Assembly: GCA_965219405.1 (NCBI GenBank)
Contig: OZ244736.1
Span: 1,364,001-1,428,000, forward strand
DNA from: VXMO01 sp965219405
GTDB lineage: Bacteria > Chloroflexota > Dehalococcoidia > UBA6926
Direction: 5' to 3'
DNA: 64,000 nt
Program-made: the position numbers and the translations under genes
Notes under the pieces: model-generated
What the model saw: only the letters and a program-made list of their open reading frames with translations
Database searches by the model: none
What the model was told of the DNA's origin: nothing
In this document: positions 39,214 through 47,044 of the stretch, one piece after another
Layout: each line of letters starts with the position of its first letter
Position numbering within the stretch: position 1 is the stretch's first letter

Positions 39214-39972
39214 TTAGAATGTTCTGACGTCGTCGTCGAACCATTTTCGGATCAGGGTGTTCAGCGATCCGTCCTCTTTCATTTCTCCGATGCCGTTGTC
39301 CAGCTTGTCCCGGAGCTCGGTGTCGCCCTCCCGGAGTCCAATCCCGATGCCCATGTCGAGGAATACGGACGGCCCCACGATGTCGAGCGCCCCTCCGCTT
39401 TGCCTAACGATTTCTTGGGCAAATTCCTCGTCGAACATTGCAGCATCCACCTCGCCATTTAGGACCGCTTCAACTATTTCTTCTACGGTTTCGAACTCCA
39501 GGAGCGTCACACCCTCTTCGGATAAGTAGTCTGAGTGGACAGTCTGTACTTGCGCGGCTACGGCGCCGTTGACCACGTCATCAGTCGCGCCGCTTACCGC
39601 GACGTAGAGGGACGGGGCGGGCGGGAAGTACGGCTGCGTGAAATCGATGATTTCATCGCGCTCATCGGTGACGCTCATCCCGGCCAGGATGGTGTCGTAC
39701 TGGTCGTCCAGGAGATTCGGAATAATCGTGTCCCACTCGTTGGTGACCCAGGTGCATTTGAGCTCTGCACGGCGGCACAACTCGTCGCCGAGTTCTCGCT
39801 CGAATCCGTCGACTTCTCCGGCATCGTTGACGAAACTGTAGGGGGGATAGGCGCCTTCGGTTCCCATTCGGACAGTGTTGTCTTCCCCGTCACAGGCCGC
39901 GGCAGTGACTGCAATGAGAGTGAGTGCAGCGATGACCAACGCCGTAAGAACCAGTCGATTTAGGCGCGCCAT
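39214..39972 (-). CDS. Amino-acid-type ABC substrate-binding lipoprotein (SBP family 3)
   Basis: A 252-residue family 3 solute-binding protein. The signal peptide (RLNRLVLTALVIAALTLIAV) ends at lipobox Cys27. VRMGTEGAYPPYSFVNDAGE is the N-terminal ligand-binding strand; DTILAGMSVTDERDEIIDFT and QPYF follow; the second lobe has AAQVQTVHSDYL and FEVDAAMFDEEF-like segments. The C-terminus is normal. It would bind an amino acid or a similar small polar molecule. No permease or ATPase gene is adjacent, making it the second orphan binding protein of the window. ATG 39987 is an alternative start only nine bases past the terminator stem of the upstream gene. Confidence 0.9.
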   Translation of the reverse strand: MARLNRLVLTALVIAALTLIAVTAAACDGEDNTVRMGTEGAYPPYSFVNDAGEVDGFERELGDELCRRAELKCTWVTNEWDTIIPNLLDDQYDTILAGMSVTDERDEIIDFTQPYFPPAPSLYVAVSGATDDVVNGAVAAQVQTVHSDYLSEEGVTLLEFETVEEIVEAVLNGEVDAAMFDEEFAQEIVRQSGGALDIVGPSVFLDMGIGIGLREGDTELRDKLDNGIGEMKEDGSLNTLIRKWFDDDVRTF

Positions 39973-39995
39973 ATTGCTAATGACCATTTCAAAAG

Positions 39996-40032
39996 AAAAT
40001 GGGTCGGCCCGTGCAACAGGCCGACCCATTTT
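39996..40032 (-). terminator. Strong terminator after the crotonase gene
   Basis: A perfect 14-bp stem (39996-40009 with 40019-40032) and a nine-base loop, continuing on the minus strand into ATTTTCTTTT. It ends the transcript from 40906 immediately before the start region of the binding-protein gene. Confidence 0.85.
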
Positions 40033-40057
40033 GAGCTTCGTTCCCTTATGCCGGAAA

Positions 40058-40906
40058 CTAGCGGTTCTGCCAGTTGGGCGCGCGCTTCTCAGCGAAGGCG
40101 AGCGGGCCCTCCTTGGAGTCCTCGGAGCCGCCAACCTGCCTGTTGACCCAGCCGCTGAACTGGTAGTGCTCGTCGATGAACAGGTTGCGCCAGAACTGGG
40201 CAACGGCCTTGACGCCCTGGACGGCAATCGGCGCGTTCTCGGCGATCAACTTGGCGATCTCAACGGCGCGCGGCAGGAGTTGATCCGGCTCGACGACCTC
40301 ATGAACGAGGCCGATGCGCAGGCACTCTGCCGGTGAAATGCGATCCGCCGTGAGGCCGATGTACATGGCTTCACCAACGGGAACGAGGCGCGGCATGAGG
40401 TGCATACCGGAGCCGGGCATGATTCCGCGCTTCACCTCAAACAGGCCCATGTAGGCCTCCGTGGAGATGATGCGGATATCGCAGTCGATTGCGCGCTCCG
40501 TGCCGCCGCCGACAGCGAGGCCGTTGATGGCCGCGATGAAGGGCTTGGGCGAGCGGGCGAACTGGAAGAGGGAGCCCGTGGGGCCGGCTCCGCCGCCGCC
40601 GGAGATCTGGAACAGGCGGCGCGCCCGCTCCTCGGCGTCGATTTCGCCCTTGTCGAATGCTTCATTAACTTCAGAGGTGCGGGTGTTCCGATCCGACATC
40701 TCGCGCAGATCCGCGCCTGCGGAGAATGCGCGGCCGTTGCCGGTCACGATGCCGGCCCACATGTTGCGGTCGTTGTTGAAATCGTGGAGCGCAATTTGCA
40801 ACTCCTCATTCATACTGCCGCCCATGGCGTTCAGCCGGTCAGGGCGGTTCATGGTAAACGTGGCGTAGTGTTCCGCCTCATTCTTCTCATACAACAGTTC
40901 AGGCAT
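40058..40906 (-). CDS. Enoyl-CoA hydratase/isomerase family protein (crotonase)
   Basis: A 282-residue crotonase-fold enzyme acting on acyl-CoA thioesters. The oxyanion-hole strand is GNGRAFSAGADLREMSD and the second backbone NH comes from INGLAVGGGTERAIDCDIRI; the catalytic Glu positions are in this segment and in FEVKRGIMPGSGMHLMPRLV. A charged insertion of about 35 residues (TRTSEVNEAFDKGEIDAEER) follows the first motif, longer than in EchA. A hydratase, isomerase or another crotonase reaction cannot be told apart by sight. Start ATG 40906 with GGAGGGGAAG; six codons further upstream (40924) are open. Function in fatty-acid or aromatic-acid oxidation would feed the ETF system at 25-29 kb. 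Confidence 0.88.
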   Translation of the reverse strand: MPELLYEKNEAEHYATFTMNRPDRLNAMGGSMNEELQIALHDFNNDRNMWAGIVTGNGRAFSAGADLREMSDRNTRTSEVNEAFDKGEIDAEERARRLFQISGGGGAGPTGSLFQFARSPKPFIAAINGLAVGGGTERAIDCDIRIISTEAYMGLFEVKRGIMPGSGMHLMPRLVPVGEAMYIGLTADRISPAECLRIGLVHEVVEPDQLLPRAVEIAKLIAENAPIAVQGVKAVAQFWRNLFIDEHYQFSGWVNRQVGGSEDSKEGPLAFAEKRAPNWQNR

Positions 40907-41012
40907 TTCTTCCCCTCCCACCATGCGGATAGTGCTGCTTAAGGCGGACTAAGCCTACGTTTTTGGCAGGTTTGATGTCAAGTTGACGGCGTGGGGGCGG
41001 GATAGAGTGGCT

Positions 41013-41042
41013 TTGACACGGTTCGCGCGTGACTGGTAGGGT
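41013..41042 (+). promoter_or_regulatory. Sigma70-type promoter upstream of the FBP aldolase/phosphatase gene
   Basis: TTGACA (41013-41018), an 18-base spacer ending in TGG, then TAGGGT (41037-41042). The leader to the ATG at 41163 is about 115 bases. Confidence 0.5.
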
Positions 41043-41162
41043 GAGTCGGGCTTGGGTGAGCCCTTTAAATGGGGTATTGCATCGTTCCGCGGCAGGTGTT
41101 GCTTGTATGAAGAGCAGCGCCTTGCGTAGAGAACAGTCACGAAAACAGGGGGGAATAAAACC

Positions 41163-42299
41163 ATGCGCATGACACTTTCAGCCATCAAGGCGGACGTAGG
41201 CTCGATCGGCGGCCACACAAGGCCGACGGACGAGATGCTGGATAGGGTGCGTTCAGACGTGCAGGCGGCCATCGATCGGGGGCTGCTCATCGATGGCTAC
41301 GTGTTCCACGTGGGCGATGACATCGCCATCATCATGTCCCATACCCGAGGCAAGGACGACACAGAGATTCACCAGTTTGCGTGGGATAGCTTCCTTGCGG
41401 CGACGGCCATCGCGCAGGAGTATGGCCTCTACGGGGCAGGGCAAGATCTGCTGGTGGACGCGCCCTCAGGCAACGTGCGCGGCGCAGGGCCCGGCGTGGC
41501 CGAAGTTGAGTTTGAGCACGATCCTGTCACGACCAACAACGCGCGTTCGGCGGAGTCGTTCATGATCTTCGCAGCAGACAAGTGCGGGCCGGGCGCGTAC
41601 AACCTGCCGCTGTTCCTCGGCTTTGCCGACCCGATGTACTGCGCGGGGCTGATGCTGCCGCGCATGATCCAGGGTTTCGACTTCAACATCATTGATATGA
41701 ACAACACGGGCGGGGACAGCATCCTGACGCTGCATGCGCCGGAGGACTACTACCAGCTCACAGTGCTGCTGCGCGATAACGAGCGTTTCGGTATCGAGAG
41801 CATCTCATCGCGGAGGTATGAGGGGCAGGACGCGGTGTCGATTTCCGCTCAGCGGCTGCATAACATCGCCGGCACGTATACAGGCAAGGATGATCCCATC
41901 GCCATCGTTAGAAACCAGGGCATTTTCCCGGCGCCGGAGGAGGTTCTTTCGACGTTCACGAAGGCGCACTACATCGGCGGCGACGCGCGCGGCTCCCACA
42001 ACATGCCGCTGATGCCGGTACCGATGAATACGCCGGTGACCGGACCGTACTGCCTGCCGATTGTCGAGGCGCTCGGCTTCTCCATGAGCGCGGCGGGCAA
42101 GTTCTCAGCCAACTATGTCGATTTCTTCGACAATCCCGCGTGGGACCTGGTGCGGAACAAGGCACAGGAAAAGGCGCTGTACATGCGCGAACAGGGATGG
42201 TCCGGTCCGGCGATGCTGCCGTACACCGAGTTGGAGTACGGCGGTTTCCGCGACATCGTGACAGGCCTCGAGGAGCGCTTCGCGTTCAAGGCAGAATAG
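41163..42299 (+). CDS. fbp: Bifunctional fructose-1,6-bisphosphate aldolase/phosphatase (class V FBPase)
   Basis: A 378-residue member of the archaeal-type FBPA/P family, which makes FBP from triose phosphates and removes its 1-phosphate in one active site, driving gluconeogenesis. The family start TLSAIKADVGSIGGHTRP is clear. HVGDDIAIIMSHTRGKDD, GAGQDLLVDAPSGNVRGAGP and GDARGSHNMPLMPVPMNTPV carry the many Asp metal ligands. AADKCGPGAYNLPLFLGFAD and FVDFFDNPAWD-like segments are typical. The family is found mostly in archaea and deep-branching or thermophilic bacteria. GGGGGGAAT precedes the ATG. It stands alone, with a hairpin repeat after it. Confidence 0.94.
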   Translation: MRMTLSAIKADVGSIGGHTRPTDEMLDRVRSDVQAAIDRGLLIDGYVFHVGDDIAIIMSHTRGKDDTEIHQFAWDSFLAATAIAQEYGLYGAGQDLLVDAPSGNVRGAGPGVAEVEFEHDPVTTNNARSAESFMIFAADKCGPGAYNLPLFLGFADPMYCAGLMLPRMIQGFDFNIIDMNNTGGDSILTLHAPEDYYQLTVLLRDNERFGIESISSRRYEGQDAVSISAQRLHNIAGTYTGKDDPIAIVRNQGIFPAPEEVLSTFTKAHYIGGDARGSHNMPLMPVPMNTPVTGPYCLPIVEALGFSMSAAGKFSANYVDFFDNPAWDLVRNKAQEKALYMREQGWSGPAMLPYTELEYGGFRDIVTGLEERFAFKAE

Positions 42300-42370
42300 T
42301 TTTCTCGGCTCGCGATCAGCGTTGGTTGGCCTGGGTAGTTTGGCTTCCCGCGTTTCGGCGCCCGGGTATC

Positions 42371-42407
42371 CTTACGTCTTAGAGTTTCCGCGTTCGTAAG
42401 AATGACG
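42371..42407 (+). repeat. Degenerate REP-like hairpin repeat
   Basis: CTTACG (42371-42376) pairs with CGTAAG (42395-42400). Bases 42385-42407 match the reverse complement of the repeat at 8540-8570 at about 18 of 25 positions, with the terminal GAATGACG intact. It is probably a decayed copy, between fbp and rdgB. Confidence 0.5.
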
Positions 42408-42420
42408 GCTTAGGTTGCCT

Positions 42421-43038
42421 ATGAAACTTCTTGTTGGCACGGGAAATCCCGGGAAGGTGCGGGAGTTCCGAGAGTTGCTGGACGGACTGCCCGTTGAACT
42501 TGTGACACCTGCGGATATCGGCCTCGATATTGAGGTGGAGGAGACGGGCGACACGCTGGACGAGAATGCGCTGATCAAGGCGCAGGCGTATGCGAACGCG
42601 GGCGGGGTACTGACGCTCGCCGATGATTCCGGCCTGTTTGTGGACGCGCTCGACGGCGCGCCCGGGGTGATCAGTGCAAGATACGGCGCTCCTGATGCCA
42701 AGACGGACGAGGACCGCGTTGAACTCTTGCTGCGCAACCTGGCAGATGTGCCGGAGGGGGAGCGTAATGCCGCGTTTCGATGCGTCATTGTGATTGCCGA
42801 GCCCGGCGTGGATACCGTTCGCATGGCCAAAGGAGAGCTGCGGGGTATAATTGGACAAACTCCGAGGGGGACGAACGGATTCGGATACGATCCGATATTT
42901 GTCGTGCCGGAGTATGGGAAGACGGTAGCCGAATTGGATTCAGATATAAAGAACGCACTCAGTCACCGCGGACGGGCGGCGCGCGCTGCTCGAGAGATCA
43001 TCGCCGACATGGCCGCCGCGACGGCGGGAAACGCCTGA
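42421..43038 (+). CDS. rdgB: XTP/dITP pyrophosphatase (RdgB/HAM1)
   Basis: It hydrolyses non-canonical purine triphosphates (XTP, dITP) and so keeps them out of DNA and RNA. It has 205 residues. LLVGTGNPGKVREFRELL is the family start, ENALIKAQAYANAGGVLTLA the dinucleotide-clamp helix, DDSGLFVDALDGAPGVISAR the metal site, and TNGFGYDPIFVVPEYGKTVAEL the base pocket; the end SHRGRAARAAREI carries the signature SHR. The ATG at 42421 has only a weak ribosome-binding site. moaA follows after two bases, so rdgB-moaA-moaC are probably co-transcribed. Confidence 0.95.
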   Translation: MKLLVGTGNPGKVREFRELLDGLPVELVTPADIGLDIEVEETGDTLDENALIKAQAYANAGGVLTLADDSGLFVDALDGAPGVISARYGAPDAKTDEDRVELLLRNLADVPEGERNAAFRCVIVIAEPGVDTVRMAKGELRGIIGQTPRGTNGFGYDPIFVVPEYGKTVAELDSDIKNALSHRGRAARAAREIIADMAAATAGNA

Positions 43039-43040
43039 GC

Positions 43041-44081
43041 ATGACCGTCGCCGCCCCCATAAGCCTCAAGGACGTGTTCGGACGCCTCCTGCAAGACCTC
43101 CGCATCTCCGTCACGGATCGGTGCAATTTCCGTTGCTCGTATTGCATGCCTGCTGAGATCTTTGGCGAGCGGTACGAGTTCCTGCCGCGTGATCAGATTC
43201 TCACCTTTGAGGAGATCGAGCGGCTGACGAGCATCTTTGCCGGTCTCGGCGTGACCAAGATTCGTGTGACGGGCGGTGAGCCTCTGCTTCGCAAGGACCT
43301 GCCGGAGCTGATTCGCATGCTTGCGGCTGTTGACGGTATCGAAGATCTTTCTCTGACGACGAACGGATACCTGCTGCCGCCCATGGCCAAGGAGTTGCGG
43401 GAGGCGGGACTGCGTCGCGTCACCATCAGCCTGGACAGTCTGGATGATGAGACGTTCAAGCAGATGAATGGCAGGGGATTCGGAGTCGATCGGGTGTTGG
43501 AGGCCATCGAGGCGGCGGAAGACGCGGGCCTCGGGCCCATCAAGATAAATAGCGTGGTGCAGCGCGGCATCAATGACAGTTTCGTGACCGACCTTGCCAA
43601 GTATTTCAAGGGCACGGACAAGATCGTGCGGTTCATCGAATACATGGATGTCGGCACAATCAACGGCTGGAAACTGGAAGAGGTGGTGCCGAGCAGGGAA
43701 CTTGCGGCGCGCATCAACGCGGAGAGCCCCATCATCCCAATCGACCGCAACTACAGAAGCGAGACGTCCTCGCGCTATGCCTACGCGGACGGCACCGGCG
43801 AGATCGGGTTTATCTCGTCCGTCTCGGAGCCGTTCTGTGATGATTGCACACGCGCCCGCCTCTCCACGGACGGCAAGCTGTATACCTGCCTGTTCACGGG
43901 AGATGGCCATGATCTGCGGGGGCCGATGCGGGACGGTGCGACGGACGACGAGATTATTTCACTCATCACTGGCGTGTGGAAGCAGCGGACGGACCGCTAC
44001 TCCGAGGAACGCACGAGCGAGACCACCACGCTAGCCGGAAAGAAGCCGGAGCGTGTGGAGATGTACCACATCGGCGGGTAA
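43041..44081 (+). CDS. moaA: GTP 3',8-cyclase MoaA
   Basis: A radical SAM enzyme that starts molybdenum cofactor synthesis by rearranging GTP. It has 346 residues. The SAM cluster motif is CNFRCSYCMP; VTGGEPLLRKDLPELI follows; the C-terminal second cluster is CDDCTRARLSTDGKLYTCLF (Cys-x2-Cys...Cys), which binds GTP. The protein ends in MYHIGG; the C-terminal Gly-Gly is required for activity in MoaA. ATG 43041 follows the rdgB stop by two bases; the open frame reaching back to 42780 overlaps rdgB and is not used. moaC is next, 23 bases on. Confidence 0.96.
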   Translation: MTVAAPISLKDVFGRLLQDLRISVTDRCNFRCSYCMPAEIFGERYEFLPRDQILTFEEIERLTSIFAGLGVTKIRVTGGEPLLRKDLPELIRMLAAVDGIEDLSLTTNGYLLPPMAKELREAGLRRVTISLDSLDDETFKQMNGRGFGVDRVLEAIEAAEDAGLGPIKINSVVQRGINDSFVTDLAKYFKGTDKIVRFIEYMDVGTINGWKLEEVVPSRELAARINAESPIIPIDRNYRSETSSRYAYADGTGEIGFISSVSEPFCDDCTRARLSTDGKLYTCLFTGDGHDLRGPMRDGATDDEIISLITGVWKQRTDRYSEERTSETTTLAGKKPERVEMYHIGG

Positions 44082-44104
44082 GCGAGCCGCCGCCGTAAAA
44101 TCCG

Positions 44105-44602
44105 ATGGCTGATCAGGATAATCCCGGGAGACTGTCTCACGTCGACCCGATGGCGGGGCCGCGAATGGTCGATGTTGGCGATAAGGACGTGACCCGGCGG
44201 GAGGCGGTTGCCCGGGGCAGGGTGGTCATGTCACCCGAAACGCTGAAGGCCATCCGCGAACAAGCGACACCAAAGGGTGACGTTCTGTCCGTCGCGCAGT
44301 TGGCAGGCGTTATGGCGGCCAAGCGCACCTCGGAACTGATACCGCTCTGTCACCCGCTACCACTGTCGTTCGTGGGCGTTGAGGTGACGCCGGGAGAGGA
44401 CGGGGCGAGCGTCGAAATTGAAGCAACCGTGCGAACGACGGGTCAGACGGGCGCTGAGATGGAGGCGTTGACGGCGGTGAGCGTCGCAGGACTCACGGTC
44501 TATGACATGTGCAAGGCCATCGACCGCGAGATGCACGTGGAAGCTGTGCGGCTGGTATCCAAGTCCGGCGGCCGGAGCGGGGACCTGAGGCTGGAGGAGT
44601 AG
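44105..44602 (+). CDS. moaC: Cyclic pyranopterin monophosphate synthase MoaC
   Basis: It converts the MoaA product to cyclic pyranopterin monophosphate. It has 165 residues. LSHVDPMAGPRMVDVGDKD, then AKRTSELIPLCHPLPLSFVG (the active-site His and Lys region), EMEALTAVSVAGLTVYDMCK and SKSGGRSGDL are the full set of family motifs. It completes the moaA-moaC pair. moaB, moaE and mobA are not in the window. It converges with the hydrolase gene, eight bases apart. Confidence 0.96.
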   Translation: MADQDNPGRLSHVDPMAGPRMVDVGDKDVTRREAVARGRVVMSPETLKAIREQATPKGDVLSVAQLAGVMAAKRTSELIPLCHPLPLSFVGVEVTPGEDGASVEIEATVRTTGQTGAEMEALTAVSVAGLTVYDMCKAIDREMHVEAVRLVSKSGGRSGDLRLEE

Positions 44603-44610
44603 GGGCCTAA

Positions 44611-45492
44611 CTAGTCCTGGCTGCCGAGGAGGAAGCGGCGGGCGATGTTGGCGGTCTCGTCCGGGACCTGCATGTAAATGGCGTGGCCGACGTCCGGCAT
44701 GACGAGGAATTCGCCGTGAGGCAGGGCTTCCGCGAGCGGTCTCTGATGTGATTCCAGCAGGTTGTTCTCCTCCGCCACGACGATGAGGATGGGCATGGTC
44801 AGTCGATCTGCGCCGTCGATGAGCATGAATTCGTCGGTCGCCATTTCATCCACGTTGTAGGAGTTGACGCTCCATGCTGCCTCCGCGCGGCCGTCCGGAC
44901 GAACGATGGTTTCCTCATTCAGAACGTCGTCCAGCGCCTCCTGTGTCCAGACACTTGTCATGTTGTTGGATTCAAGGCGGCGCTTGAGGTCATCGAGTGA
45001 GCCCCAACTGTTGCGGCGGCCCGGGCCGGGCTTCTCTGTCAGGTCTTCATTGAGGATATTGACGCGCACCCAATGGGCGGGACCTTCCGGCACCGGCTCC
45101 ACCATCACCATGCCGAGCACGCGGTCCGGATGGTTGGTGGCATAAAGGCCGCTGATTGCGCCGCCATAGGAGTGGGACATGATGTAGTGGGGCGGGAGGT
45201 CGAGTTCTTCAACGATGCCAGCCATGTCTTGAGCGCCCTCGGCAGCGCGATAGCCGGTTAGCGGCCCGTCCGACTCACCGTGGCCGCGGGTGTCCAATGC
45301 GATGACGCGAAAATCGTTGCGAAGCCGCCGCGCGACGGCGTTCCAACTGCGTCCGGTTCGCCGCCCGCCGTGGACGAGCAGCAGCGGGGTCTTGTCGCCG
45401 CCCCAATCGAGCGCGTGAAAGGTCACTCCCTCAACGGTGACGAACAGGCTAGTGCGCCCTTCGGATTGCTCGCGTGTGATGACTTCAGGCAC
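44611..45492 (-). CDS. Alpha/beta-fold hydrolase
   Basis: A 293-residue alpha/beta hydrolase. PLLLVHGGRRTGRSWNAVAR holds the oxyanion loop, DTRGHGESDGP is the conserved strand-turn, the nucleophile is in MSHSYGGAISG, the acid probably in ILIVVAEENNLL (Glu rather than the commoner Asp) and the His in VMPDVGHAIYMQ. No signal peptide, so cytoplasmic. A lid region (about 150-215) with RRNSWGSLDDLKRRLE is distinctive. Substrate unknown: ester, epoxide or C-C hydrolysis all occur in this fold. Start GTG 45492 with GGGAGG upstream. DinB follows the opposite way upstream, with a 45-base gap. Confidence 0.85.
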   Translation of the reverse strand: MPEVITREQSEGRTSLFVTVEGVTFHALDWGGDKTPLLLVHGGRRTGRSWNAVARRLRNDFRVIALDTRGHGESDGPLTGYRAAEGAQDMAGIVEELDLPPHYIMSHSYGGAISGLYATNHPDRVLGMVMVEPVPEGPAHWVRVNILNEDLTEKPGPGRRNSWGSLDDLKRRLESNNMTSVWTQEALDDVLNEETIVRPDGRAEAAWSVNSYNVDEMATDEFMLIDGADRLTMPILIVVAEENNLLESHQRPLAEALPHGEFLVMPDVGHAIYMQVPDETANIARRFLLGSQD

Positions 45493-45537
45493 AGAACCTC
45501 CCAGTGTGACTCTTGTGGATTGCCTTAGGGCAGGGGG

Positions 45538-46065
45538 TTAGGCGGGATACCACTGACGCCTTTCCAGCATCCCTTTGAGGTAGGCCATCTCGCCCGCGTG
45601 CATTGAGCAATCATGCATGACGCTGACGAGACGGACGCCGACGGTGGGCATTGGGTCCCACCGCGGCTCGTTCAGGACGCGGTCGAGCGCCTCGGGCGTG
45701 ATGGTTTTCAGGTATTCCTGCGTGCGGGCGTAGACGGCGTCGTAGTAGTCGATGATGACTGACGCCTCCGGCGATTGAAACGCCCGAACCTCGTCCATGG
45801 AGTGGCCCACGCCGTTATTCTCCGGGTCGGCGGGCATGTTGAAGCGCTCATGCCATCCCTCTTCAATCCAGGCCTGTTCGCGCCCGGAGAGGCCGCATAT
45901 CTGATGATCCTGCACGCGGGTCAGGTGCCAGCCGTTCCATCCAAGCGGGTTCGATTGCTCGTCCGGCTGCTTCATCAGCTGCTCGACGGTCAGCCCCTCA
46001 ATGCACCTGGCGAGCAAGCCACGCACACGGCCAAAGTGATCGATTGCCATGTCTCCGATGTTCAT
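45538..46065 (-). CDS. DinB-like four-helix protein
   Basis: A 175-residue DinB/YfiT-type protein. The three-His metal site typical of the fold is visible: GWHLTRVQDH, and VMHDCSMHAGEMAYLKGML near the C-terminus. The family includes thiol transferases (bacillithiol, mycothiol, glutathione) and many uncharacterised members; the reaction here is unknown. It follows thyX on the same strand after 42 bases with GGAGTAAGCGG before the ATG, so the two may be co-transcribed. Confidence 0.85.
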   Translation of the reverse strand: MNIGDMAIDHFGRVRGLLARCIEGLTVEQLMKQPDEQSNPLGWNGWHLTRVQDHQICGLSGREQAWIEEGWHERFNMPADPENNGVGHSMDEVRAFQSPEASVIIDYYDAVYARTQEYLKTITPEALDRVLNEPRWDPMPTVGVRLVSVMHDCSMHAGEMAYLKGMLERRQWYPA

Positions 46066-46107
46066 CCGCTTACTCCGTCTTTCGCGTCTTTTCTCGGTCG
46101 CTTCCGT

Positions 46108-46893
46108 TTAGACCTTCTGGTGTTGGGTTGTGTACCAGGGCAGGCCGTTGACCATTTCGATCTTGTAGTCGGAGAAGAGGACCGGATACCGATCCTGGAC
46201 AATCTCGCCAATCTTGGAGAAGACAACGCGGATTTCCTCCTCCGAACTGGGATCCGTGCGCGCCTCAAGGATGTGACGGAGGGCGCGGATATTTGTGCTC
46301 CAGCCGATGCTCGTAGAGACGCCGATGGGGGCGATACGACGCATGGCGGAGGTGATTTCCTTCTTGCGTGAGAATTGCGCGCCGTCCTCATCCAACTGAT
46401 AGTGTTCCGCCATCATCTTCTGCAACTCTTCCAGCTTCCGGAAGGTATCGACAAAGACCTCCATGATGTGCTCATCCTCGCGGACTGCCGTGGGGGCCCA
46501 CATGCCGAGGTCATCCAGGCGAACGAACCGCAGGCTCTCCTGCGAGATGGCGGTGCCGGCCCGGTGCCGGACGAGTTCATGGGTGAAGACGCGACTGACG
46601 CCGGTGATGGCAAAGTTGAGGACGCTGTGCTCCAGGACGGAGCCGTGACCCGTGGCGATGATGTTCTTAAGGTGGGCGGCGTTATTTGGGCGGACGCGGG
46701 TGACGTTAGGGTTGAGGCCGGGTTCAAAACTGCGGTAGCAGAGGCGTCCCATGAATTCGGCGAGGCCTTCGACATCTGTGGCGGCGTCCGTGGACCAATC
46801 CGGGGCACCGACGTGTTCCAGGTAGGCGCTCAGCCCCTCGGGAATGATCCTGGTTTCTCCGACCAGAAAAACGTGCGGCTCAACGCCGTGCAT
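46108..46893 (-). CDS. thyX: Flavin-dependent thymidylate synthase ThyX
   Basis: It makes dTMP from dUMP using methylene-tetrahydrofolate, FAD and NADPH. It has 261 residues. The signature RHRAGTAISQESLR (the ThyX motif RHRx7S) is complete; SVLEHSVLNFAITGVSRVFT, then HELVRHR and the C-terminal ARTDPSSEEEIR region agree. An N-terminal stretch of about 20 residues (EPHVFLVGETRIIPEGL) is longer than in minimal ThyX. ATG 46893 has TGGAGGG upstream. ThyA is not in the window. An extended -10 lies at 46927-46935. Confidence 0.95.
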   Translation of the reverse strand: MHGVEPHVFLVGETRIIPEGLSAYLEHVGAPDWSTDAATDVEGLAEFMGRLCYRSFEPGLNPNVTRVRPNNAAHLKNIIATGHGSVLEHSVLNFAITGVSRVFTHELVRHRAGTAISQESLRFVRLDDLGMWAPTAVREDEHIMEVFVDTFRKLEELQKMMAEHYQLDEDGAQFSRKKEITSAMRRIAPIGVSTSIGWSTNIRALRHILEARTDPSSEEEIRVVFSKIGEIVQDRYPVLFSDYKIEMVNGLPWYTTQHQKV

Positions 46894-46926
46894 CGTGCCC
46901 TCCAGATAAGTGGATCGTTACTCAAA

Positions 46927-46935
46927 ACTGTAGCA
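46927..46935 (-). promoter_or_regulatory. Extended -10 for thyX
   Basis: On the minus strand TGC is followed by TACAGT, a variant of the recurrent TGCTATACT element, about 35 bases upstream of the thyX ATG. Confidence 0.5.
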
Positions 46936-47044
46936 CGGGTGCGCGATTGGGGTGGGGCGGGGGCGGTGGAAACTTTACCGCCGTCATACATGACCTTAAC
47001 GGCGATTTAACCCCGAAAGGCTGATACTATGGCAGAGTGGTTAT

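Noticed and set aside
42780..43040. N-terminal extension of moaA
   Set aside because: Overlaps rdgB out of frame; ATG 43041 directly follows the rdgB stop and precedes the MoaA domain.
44096..44101. TAAAAT before moaC as a leaderless promoter
   Set aside because: Only three bases separate it from the ATG, too few for transcription to start at the codon; moaC is more simply co-transcribed with moaA.
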